Below are positions 59,901 through 64,000 of a stretch of 64,000 bases of DNA, piece after piece. The notes below the pieces were generated by a model. It was not told the origin of the DNA and did no database searches. It worked only from the letters and a program-made list of their open reading frames with translations. This DNA is from Lytechinus pictus (lineage: Eukaryota; Echinodermata; Echinoidea; Temnopleuroida; Toxopneustidae): contig NC_087245.1 in the NCBI RefSeq assembly GCF_037042905.1, forward strand, positions 26,226,501-26,290,500. The letters run 5' to 3'. The position numbers and the translations under genes are program-made. The stretch's first letter is position 1. Each line of letters begins with the position of its first letter.

Positions 59901-62134
59901 TTGAGAATAGTAGGAAAGTCAATAGATGGAGAGATAGAACGAGAGAAAGATATATATGGAGAGGGGGGGGGGGAGATAGCGACTTTTGCGCCTGATGTTG
60001 TAGAGATATAGCCGACATCGTTAAGTTTTCTGACATCAGAACCTATTAAACGATCATGTAAATAATGTCAGAATATGAAATAAATAATGACCACGAGAAG
60101 AAAAATGTCAAGGATGAACTAGCAGACGACCTCTGCGCCTGATCCGATGTCGTAGAGATAGCGCCAACATCGTGAAGTTATCTGACGTCAGAACATATCT
60201 AACGATCATGTAAACGATGTTAGGGTGTGAAATAAATGATTACCACGGGAAAAAATGTCAAGGATAGAATAGCGGACGACCTCCGCGCCTGATCCGATGT
60301 CGTAGAGATAGCGTCAACATCGTGAAGTTTTCTGACGTCAAAATCTATTTCATGATCGTGTAAACGATGTTAGGGTGTGAAATAAATGATTACCACGGGG
60401 AAAAAATGTCAAGGATAAAATAGCGGACGACCTCCGCGCCCAACCTGATGTTGGAGAGATAGCGTTGGCGATCGTTAAGTTATCTGACGTCAGAACTTGT
60501 TTATGATCATGTAAACGATGCCAGGGTGTGAAATAAAGGATGACCACGGGAAGAAAAATGTCAAGGACAAAATAGTGGACGACCTCCGCGCCTTATCTGA
60601 TGTCGTAGAGATATAGCCGACATCGTTAAGTTTTCTGACGTCAGAACCTATTAAACGATCATGTAAATAATGTCAGAGTATGAAATAAATAATGACCACG
60701 AGAAGAAAAATGTCAAGGATGAACTAGCAGACGGCCTCCGCGCCTGATCCGATGTCGTAGAGATAGCGCCAACATCGTGAAGTTTTCTGACGTCAAAATC
60801 TATTTTATGATCATGTAAACGATGTTAGGGTGTGAAATAAATGATTACCACGGGAAAAAATGTCAAGGATAGAATAGCGGACGACCTCCGCGCCTGATCC
60901 GATGTCGTAGAGATAGCGTCAACATCGTGAAGTTTTCTGACGTCAAAATCTATTTCATGATCGTGTAAACGATGTTAGGGTGTGAAATAAATGATTACCA
61001 CGGGGAAAAAATGTCAAGGATAAAATAGCGGACGACCTCCGCGCCCAACCTGATGTTGGAGAGATAGCGTTGGCGATCGTTAAGTTATCTGACGTCAGAA
61101 CTTGTTTATGATCATGTAAACGATGCCAGGGTGTGAAATAAAGGATGACCACGGGAAGAAAAATGTCAAGGACAAAATAGCTAGTGGACGACCTCCGCGC
61201 CTTATCTGATGTCGTAGAGATATAGCCGACATCGTTAAGTTTTCTGACGTCAGAACCTATTAAACGATCATGTAAATAATGTCAGAGTATGAAATAAATA
61301 ATGACCACGAGAAGAAAAATGTCAAGGATGAACTAGCAGACGGCCTCCGCGCCTGATCCGATGTCGTAGAGATAGCGCCAACATCGTGAAGTTTTCTGAC
61401 GTCAAAATCTATTTTATGATCATGTAAACGATGTTAGGGTGTGAAATAAATGATTACCACGGGAAAAAATGTCAAGGATAGAATAGCGGACGACCTCCGC
61501 GCCTGATCCGATGTCGTAGAGATAGCGCCAACATCGTGAAGTTATCTGACGTCAGAACATATTTAACGATCATGTAAACGATGTTAGGGTGAGAAATAAA
61601 TGATTACCACGGGAAAAAATGTCAAGGATAGAATAGCGGACGACCTCCGCGCCTGATCCGATGTCGTAGAGATAGCGTCAACATCGTGAAGTTTTCTGAC
61701 GTCAAAATCTATTTCATGATCGTGTAAACGATGTTAGGGTGTGAAATAAATGATTACCACGGGGAAAAAATGTCAAGGATAAAATAGCGGACGACCTCCG
61801 CGCCCAACCTGATGTTGGAGAGATAGTGTTGGCGATCGTTAAGTTATTTGACGTCAGAACTTGTTTATGATCATGTAAAGGATGTCAGGGTATGAAATAA
61901 AGGATGACCACGGGAAGAAAAATGTAAAGGATAAACTTGCGGACGACTTCCGCGCTTGATCTGATGTCGAAGAGATAGCGCCGACATCGTTAAGTTCTCT
62001 GACGATTAACGAAATACGTTCGTCAAAATTAAAAAGCGCAAAGTTTGAACATCCCTTCTGACTCCAGAAATGTCTTAAAATTGTTAGACGATTTGTAACG
62101 AATCTCTAATTTATTGACTTTCAATATAAATGAA

Positions 62135-62174
<40 letters not shown>

Positions 62175-63828
62175 TCATCCGTCAAAATTAAAAAGCGCAA
62201 AGTTTGGACATCCCTTCACACACGGGAAATTTCTTATCATGAGCGCAAAACATCTGTACTTGATCACCTTTTAATATAAATGAAGAAATACGTCCTTCAG
62301 AATTAAAATGCGGGAAGTTTTGACTCAGGATATTTCTGAAAATGATCGCCAAACGATCTGCATCGAGTGTCAATTCCATACATTGGCAAACTTTTTTTTT
62401 TTTTTTTTTTTTTTTTTGTCACTTTTATCACTTGGGGAAAATCCCCCTGGACCCGGCTGTAGCTGTTTCTAGCTGAGCAGAACTATTCTACGTTCTGAAC
62501 GGAGTACTTAAGCGCTTTCTATTGACTTCTTTGTTAACAATAATCCTTGCGTTCGGGTGTATGCAGGGGGCTTTACAAACGCATTCGTGATGGGGATTAG
62601 CAAGACAATAGAGCATACCGAACGCGCACGAACTTAAGTGATATTAAATCTCTTGTGCCTTAATCAAACTGTTTGTTAGGATAGTACAGACAAGCTCTTT
62701 AGAATGCTCTATAAATGATAAGTAAGCATGACTAATCAAACTTACACACCTGGGGGCCGTTTCATAAAGCTGTTCATAAGTTAAGAGCGACTTTAAGAAC
62801 GACTGGTGATCCTTTATTGTGGTAAATGGTATATTCATTGGCGATGGTTACGCGCGTAAGAAAGGTTCACCAGTCGTTCTTAAAGTCGCTCTTAACTTAC
62901 GAACAGCTTTATGAAACACCCACCTGGTGGGTGTTTCATAAAGCTGTTCGTAAAGTTACACATAACTTTACATACGACTGGAACATGATCTTAGATGCTA
63001 AGTGAGCTACATAGGGTAATATCATTTAGCACAAGAAAGGGTCACCAGTCATGCGTAAAGTCATTTGTAACTTTACGAACAGCTTTGTAAAACACCCACC
63101 AGGTAGTAGTTTTCAGCAGGCCTTGAATTTTGACATTTTAGAATAAGGGTACATCTTTATATTAACCAATCATGTGGAATGTTTATAAATCAAAATGAAT
63201 GAATTAATCTTCAATTGGTTTTAATTCAGACTATAACTACACGTTCCGTTGCGATACCATTTTCAAAGAAATTGTAGTAGCATTTGATTTGAACATTCCA
63301 ACTTCTAAAATCTTAATGATCAAAGTTTTGAATAGTGGTATGAATACTAAAATCAATACCAGTCTAATTCAAGTTTCCCTTTAGAGATAAATGCAAATCA
63401 AATTCCAATTTGTAATGATGTTATCATCTGTTGCGACTTTAAGCCAACTGCGACTTTACTGCAACCACAATGCTTGCAGCAAAGCTTAATTCTGATTTTA
63501 GTAATGTGAACTTTTACACTGAACTTCAAAGAAAATAATTTCACTTCATAGTTAATGCGAAATGTGATTAGATGAAAAATTATGCCTTAGTTTGATTATG
63601 TGGTATAAGATGGGCGTAAGTGATGTATTTTTTAAACAAGTTTCATTTTAGAATACACACTATTCTTTGATTTAGTTGAGGGTTCACGCAGAGAGATACA
63701 AGGAGCTTCTAGACCAGAGAGCTAAACAATTCCGAGCCATCCAGAGGAGACTTCTGACCAGGTTTAAGGATAAGACCCCATCACCTCTCAATAATCTTGA
63801 TACATTATTGGAAGGAACCTATAGACAG
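41867..63828 (+). CDS. BBS9: BBS9 (PTHB1), 17 coding exons, 3' end beyond window
   Basis: Seventeen exons with canonical GT-AG junctions and consistent phases join into 699 codons colinear with vertebrate BBS9 from its initiator methionine. The protein starts MSLFKARDWW. It includes LMYEHNLQR, GRFLPGFLLPGP, VESYKYQVLA, CSYLGTDPSLF, LPLKLVCKPCQP, QEYFELID and IQRRLLTRFKDKTPSP. BBS9 is a subunit of the BBSome, the coat-like complex that moves membrane proteins through cilia. Its N-terminal ~400 residues form a beta-propeller, followed by GAE, platform and helical domains. Human BBS9 is 887 residues, so roughly 190 C-terminal residues lie right of the window. Exons are 57-254 bp and introns 0.3-6.9 kb, with repeats concentrated in the long introns. 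No frame break was seen. Confidence 0.97.
42283..42430 (+). CDS. BBS9: BBS9 coding exon 2
   Basis: Acceptor TTTCAG at 42277-42282, donor GTAAGT at 42431. Encodes DKIVVGSLNGVLRIY and ILQVETGRFVS, propeller residues 38-87. Confidence 0.95.
42703..42900 (+). mobile_element. tRNA-derived SINE in BBS9 intron 2
   Basis: A-box-like TGGTCTGGTGG at 42717-42727 and B box GGATTCGAATC at 42760-42770 are at tRNA spacing. They are followed by CCCAGCAATGTATTTGCATG and a non-tRNA body. The 3' limit is uncertain. The head differs from the SINE at 18691 but has the same TTTTAAACAGAGGGTCG-like middle, so the two families may be related. Confidence 0.7.
43439..43503 (+). CDS. BBS9: BBS9 coding exon 3
   Basis: Acceptor CATCAG ending 43438, donor GTGAGT at 43504. 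Encodes HLSVLHPRKLAIYSVHG, a well-kept propeller blade. Confidence 0.95.
43653..44976. mobile_element. Satellite-bearing inverted-repeat element in BBS9 intron 3
   Basis: GTCTCGCCTGCAT (43653-43665) and its exact complement (44964-44976) bound the element; both known copies also share a few bases outside (CTGCCAGAGGCGTTCC). After a CGG-rich start (GACGGCGGCGGCGAC) come about seven units of ~163 bp. Spacing of TTTCAGGTCACATGACC is 154-192 bp, mostly 163. Elements built as short ends plus an internal ~160-bp satellite resemble the pearl/DINE-1-like class described in bivalves and flies; that comparison is structural. AGGTCAAAGGTCA occurs exactly at 44066 and 44229. Confidence 0.85.
45551..45664 (+). 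CDS. BBS9: BBS9 coding exon 4
   Basis: Acceptor TGTTCAG, donor GTCAGT. Encodes AVEHGSQYHLKLMYEHNLQR and FGGVKG. Intron 4 (45665-46265) holds no recognised repeat. Confidence 0.95.
46266..46519 (+). CDS. BBS9: BBS9 coding exon 5
   Basis: The longest coding exon here (254 bp). Acceptor TTTACAG, donor GTAAGT. Encodes KDFLCVQSMDGTVSFFEQES, FLPGFLLPGPIKY and VESYKYQVLAVAS, the most conserved propeller stretch of the family. Intron 5 (46520-47267) has a poly-G run near 47012 and otherwise nothing. Confidence 0.97.
47268..47355 (+). CDS. BBS9: BBS9 coding exon 6
   Basis: Acceptor TTAACAG, donor GTAAGT. Encodes ADWTYPLGEPVLDMSVI; human BBS9 has VDWTLNIGEQALDICIV at this place. Confidence 0.93.
47740..48510. 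repeat. Degenerate TAGACCAAnTGG phrase array in BBS9 intron 6
   Basis: Short variants of TTTGGTCTA, TTAGTCTAATT, GTAGACCA and TTAGACCAAGTGGGTATT recur every 20-40 bp on both strands around the SINE at 47931. The same phrase family appears in intron 8 at 49880-50045 (ATTAGACCAAATTGATCGTA, TAGACCGATTGG). Confidence 0.65.
47931..48140 (+). mobile_element. tRNA-derived SINE in BBS9 intron 6
   Basis: A-box region TGGCTCGGTTGGTTGAGCG at 47939 and B-box region GGAGTTCAAGC at 47981, followed by a body with AAAGACGTTAAAAGATTGGA and GCTGCCGGGCCCCCGATC. It splits the phrase array, so it inserted later. The tail limit is uncertain. Confidence 0.75.
48638..48733 (+). CDS. BBS9: BBS9 coding exon 7
   Basis: Acceptor CTTTTCAG, donor GTAAGT. 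Encodes GERSVVCLKDVGTLSFSKKL and YNPSSFFIYAS. Confidence 0.95.
48905..49340. mobile_element. Repetitive element in BBS9 intron 7 with DR1 motifs
   Basis: Starts near CGTCCTACTACGGGATGTAT with a run of GTCCGTCTGTCTGTTCGTCC, then two units sharing CTTGATAACTT/CGTGATAACTTTAG and CTCATATAATT, and ends GCCCCAGCGACACTCTTGTT plus a GTT/ATT tail. AGGTCAAAGGTCA is exact at 49208. It is related in style to the 163-bp satellite but its ends differ. Confidence 0.55.
49482..49611 (+). CDS. BBS9: BBS9 coding exon 8
   Basis: Acceptor CTCTTGATAG, donor GTAAGT at 49612. Encodes LNENSIQYMVGTHTRQLLVY and LKWAAKLEHVPVALRIGEF. Intron 8 (49612-50085) ends in the TAGACCAA phrase region. Confidence 0.94.
50086..50267 (+). 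CDS. BBS9: BBS9 coding exon 9
   Basis: Acceptor CCTTTCCAG, donor GTAAGC. Encodes DLKGIIVSLDDEGHLMCSYL, GTDPSLF and KEMKDLQRIIKD, the end of the propeller region. Intron 9 (50268-50853) shows nothing notable. Confidence 0.97.
50854..50930 (+). CDS. BBS9: BBS9 coding exon 10
   Basis: Acceptor GTTTGTAG, donor GTAAGT. Encodes a polar linker (DFAPKKKIDDDLTMTASVPS); low conservation is expected here. Phase fits on both sides. Intron 10 (50931-51243) is empty. Confidence 0.85.
51244..51300 (+). CDS. BBS9: BBS9 coding exon 11
   Basis: A 57-bp micro-exon with acceptor TTTTGTCAG and donor GTAAGT. Encodes AAQETEIPDEDQIPLLTVK, entering the GAE-domain strand (TVK, then LTLKSQTG in the next exon). Both ends are phase 0, so it could be skipped without frame loss. 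Confidence 0.88.
51962..52064 (+). CDS. BBS9: BBS9 coding exon 12
   Basis: Acceptor CATTTTCCAG, donor GTAAGC. Encodes LTLKSQTGISNVRVLLHCPY and TFTIPYV of the GAE-type domain. Introns 11 (51301-51961) and 12 (52065-52509) carry no recognised repeat. Confidence 0.9.
52510..52617 (+). CDS. BBS9: BBS9 coding exon 13
   Basis: Acceptor TTCTGCAG, donor GTAAAT. Encodes GDVSNPTTTMITFFMRGHCL and LVARATATYTTSAG. The frame stays open into the intron, but the next exon joins in phase 1. Confidence 0.9.
52786..53002. mobile_element. 217-bp Tc1/mariner-type MITE in BBS9 intron 13
   Basis: The left CAGTGGTGCTCAAAAATTAG and the complement of the right, CAGTTGTGCTAAAAAGTTAG, pair as inverted ends. TA flanks both sides (52784-52785, 53003-53004). 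The CAGTGGTG...AAAA terminus with TA target is the mariner pattern. No transposase. Confidence 0.85.
53343..54934. mobile_element. Satellite-bearing inverted-repeat element in BBS9 intron 13
   Basis: Same ends as the intron 3 copy: GTCTCGCCTGCAT at 53343 and its complement at 54922-54934. The interior has the ~163-bp units with AGGTCAAAGGTCA at 53546 and 53738, and high identity to the intron 3 copy. It is split by a TTAA MITE at 53919-54509, and has fewer satellite units and fewer CGG triplets at its start. Confidence 0.88.
53919..54509. mobile_element. TTAA MITE family 1 (591 bp), nested
   Basis: AGGAGAATGAAACTCTTGG at the left pairs with CAAGGGTTTCATTCTCCT at the right. TTAA lies at 53915-53918 and 54510-54513. 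In the intron 3 element the same position reads CATTTAAGGTCAATG without an insert, showing the exact empty site with a single TTAA. Confidence 0.93.
55038..55178 (+). CDS. BBS9: BBS9 coding exon 14
   Basis: Acceptor TACTCTTAG, donor GTAAGC. Encodes GVPHIVQCTIKLPLKLVCKP, then CQPAKNATHKITLDSNK and IFPG, strongly conserved with human BBS9. Confidence 0.96.
55380..55770 (+). repeat. ~55-bp minisatellite repeating the exon 15 acceptor, intron 14
   Basis: Eight degenerate units carry CCTCAGATTTGATTAAAG, then GTTTGATAACAATGATTGTA and TTGTGTGT. The acceptor-like AG occurs at 55389, 55446, 55500, 55600, 55662 and 55715; one unit near 55555 has lost it (CCTCTG). The last is the genuine acceptor at 55769-55770. 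The array therefore reaches the exon edge, and exon 15 begins with the unit's own ATTTA. Confidence 0.85.
55771..55866 (+). CDS. BBS9: BBS9 coding exon 15
   Basis: Acceptor TTGTCCTCAG, donor GTAAGT. Encodes DLTGPEGMGSGNALGLQIFG and GPRVTILASKSS; human BBS9 has HFLGGARITVLASKTS here. Confidence 0.93.
56104..56240. mobile_element. Palindromic MITE in BBS9 intron 15
   Basis: The left arm (GTTACTTTGCCATTATGGCA, then ACTACCATGGTAAC) pairs with the right arm 56195-56233. The outer GCCCGTTTCATAAAG resembles the ends of the hairpin MITEs at 62752. The right edge is truncated. Confidence 0.7.
56593..56765 (+). CDS. BBS9: BBS9 coding exon 16
   Basis: Acceptor TTTTTCCAG, donor GTAAGG. Encodes QRYRLQCDIFEAMWPVVNEF, GVKDFKLSFSSN and QEYFELIDTHME in the platform/helical region. 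A 5.9-kb element begins only 17 bp after the donor. Confidence 0.96.
57050..57440. repeat. ~125-bp repeat zone, left arm
   Basis: Three units with AAACTTTGCGCTTTTTATTT, TTTTAAGACATTTC and ATATTGAAAGTT. They pair in reverse with 62020-62345. Confidence 0.75.
57470..58345. repeat. ~150-bp satellite, left array (six units)
   Basis: Each unit runs TTAACGATGTCAACGCTATC, TCAGGCGCGGAGGTCGTCCG, TTGACATTTTTCTTCCCGTG, then AGGTTCTGACGTCAGA. Unit starts are about 130-155 bp apart; two units lack the CGCGGAGGTCGTCC segment. Confidence 0.92.
58350..59970. other. Centre of the intron 16 element, no gene
   Basis: 58352-58430 and 59310-59390 are inverted (CTTTGAGG, TTTATTTCATATCG). 58480-58560 and 59790-59870 are direct repeats (TGCTCATTGACGATCATCTT and a variant). 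Poly-C runs lie at 58930 and 59370. No open frame of note on either strand. Confidence 0.7.
59975..62010. repeat. ~151-bp satellite, right array (about 13 units, inverted)
   Basis: Reverse complement of the left array. Units carry TCTGACGTCAGAAC or TCTGACGTCAAAATC, GATCATGTAAACGATGT, GACGACCTCCGCGCCTGATC and GTCGTAGAGATAGCG. A block of four units (605 bp) is duplicated almost exactly (60003-60607 and 60608-61212), so this array is a recent higher-order repeat. Frames on - at 60350 and 60955 are identical for this reason and are not genes. Confidence 0.93.
62020..62430. repeat. ~125-bp repeat zone, right arm, with TA and poly-T runs
   Basis: Units with AAAAAGCGCAAAGTTTG and TTTCAATATAAATGA are the complement of 57050-57440. 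A (TA)n run lies at 62142-62175 and a poly-T of nearly 30 at 62390-62418. Confidence 0.8.
62752..62924. mobile_element. Hairpin MITE A, ~60-bp near-perfect arms
   Basis: The left arm CCGTTTCATAAAGCTGTTCA, then TAAGTTAAGAGCGACTTTAA and GAACGACTGGTGA, pairs with 62865-62920 almost base for base. The loop is ~50 bp. Confidence 0.88.
62926..63100. mobile_element. Hairpin MITE B, adjacent to A
   Basis: The ends GGTGGGTGTTTCATAAAGCT and their complement share the outer sequence of MITE A, but the inner arm differs (AAGTTACACATAACTTTACA). It lies one base from A, giving two back-to-back palindromes. The stretch 63101-63675 beyond is plain intron. Confidence 0.85.
63676..63828 (+). CDS. BBS9: BBS9 coding exon 17 (last in window)
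   Basis: Acceptor CTTTGATTTAG, donor GTGAAC at 63829. Encodes LRVHAERYKELLDQRAKQFR, AIQRRLLTRFKDKTPSP and LDTLLEGTYRQ in the helical C-terminal region; human has RAIQRRLLARFKDKTPAPLQ. Intron 17 runs off the window. Confidence 0.96.
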
Positions 63829-64000
63829 GTGAACAAATAGTCCTCATTCAACTTTATCTTAGTTCCTCAGTCATAGATTGTATGATTACTAAAGTAAACA
63901 TACTAGAAAGTAACTCTTGGTTTATCAACACTTCACTATTCTAGAGGCCTGAAAATATCTATTGTTGTGGAGAGGGAAAACAAAATGTCTCATGAATCAA

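Larger units (their letters stand above)
56783..62659. mobile_element. 5.9-kb inverted-repeat element with twin satellite arrays, BBS9 intron 16
   Basis: GGCACAAGAGATTAAAT at the left end and the complement of the right end, GGCACAAGAGATTTAAT, are inverted. TTA flanks both sides (56780-56782, 62660-62662). A 3-bp TTA target with GG-starting ends is the PIF/Harbinger pattern. Order from each end inward: GTTCTGAACGG-type subterminal repeats, a ~125-bp repeat zone, then a ~150-bp satellite array, the right one in reverse complement of the left. The centre (58350-59970) holds a further inverted pair and a ~90-bp direct pair, but no frame for a transposase or its Myb-like partner. It is non-autonomous. 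Confidence 0.85.

Noticed and set aside
60350..61152. Two identical 65-codon frames on the - strand
   Set aside because: They are the same satellite segment in the duplicated 605-bp block.

Overview
The window is animal nuclear DNA. It is AT-rich, with split genes on canonical GT-AG introns, tRNA-derived SINEs, many short inverted-repeat elements and long satellite tracts. Three host genes are recognisable. BBS9 (PTHB1) runs on the + strand from 41867 to the right edge and is 3'-incomplete. A very large C2H2 zinc-finger gene has coding exons at 20272-20515 and 23224-28619, + strand. The first coding exon of ERGIC3 lies at 3415-3511 on the - strand. Proteins close to vertebrate ones, combined with this repeat style, suggest a marine invertebrate deuterostome, most likely an echinoid (sea urchin); this is inference, and the species cannot be read from the sequence.

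Layout. 1-2.2 kb: a 110-bp satellite between inverted copies of a TTAA-flanked MITE. 2.7-4.4 kb: a foldback structure whose spacer contains ERGIC3 exon 1. 4.4-9 kb: intergenic DNA with a dispersed 15-mer, GTGTCGTACGGGACA. 9-17.2 kb: nested hAT-like elements carrying a GCGC-N3-GCGC phrase and a 0.9-kb polypurine tract, one of them inserted into a palindromic element with 16-bp arrays at its ends. 17.2-19.9 kb: a 2.66-kb inverted-repeat element carrying nine copies of GTAATGTCAGTTACC. 20.1-31.2 kb: the zinc-finger gene, whose main exon consists largely of ~700-bp tandem units. 31-41 kb: intergenic, including a 287-bp tandem array holding two nested hAT-type elements, each with a perfect 8-bp target duplication.

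41.8-64 kb: seventeen coding exons of BBS9 (699 codons, about four fifths of the protein). The introns hold SINEs, two satellite-bearing inverted-repeat elements rich in AGGTCA half-sites, TTAA and mariner-type MITEs, and a minisatellite that repeats the acceptor of exon 15. Intron 16 is filled by a 5.9-kb element with TTA target duplications and two satellite arrays in opposite orientation.

The genes do not form a pathway: ERGIC3 acts in ER-Golgi cargo cycling, the zinc-finger protein is a probable nucleic-acid binder, and BBS9 is a BBSome subunit for ciliary trafficking. The strongest leads are the inverted satellite element in BBS9 intron 16, the two 15-mer phrase systems, the ERGIC3 exon inside a foldback, the acceptor minisatellite in intron 14, and the two-type repeat of the zinc-finger exon. 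Repeat superfamily names rest on termini and target duplications seen here, not on database matches.
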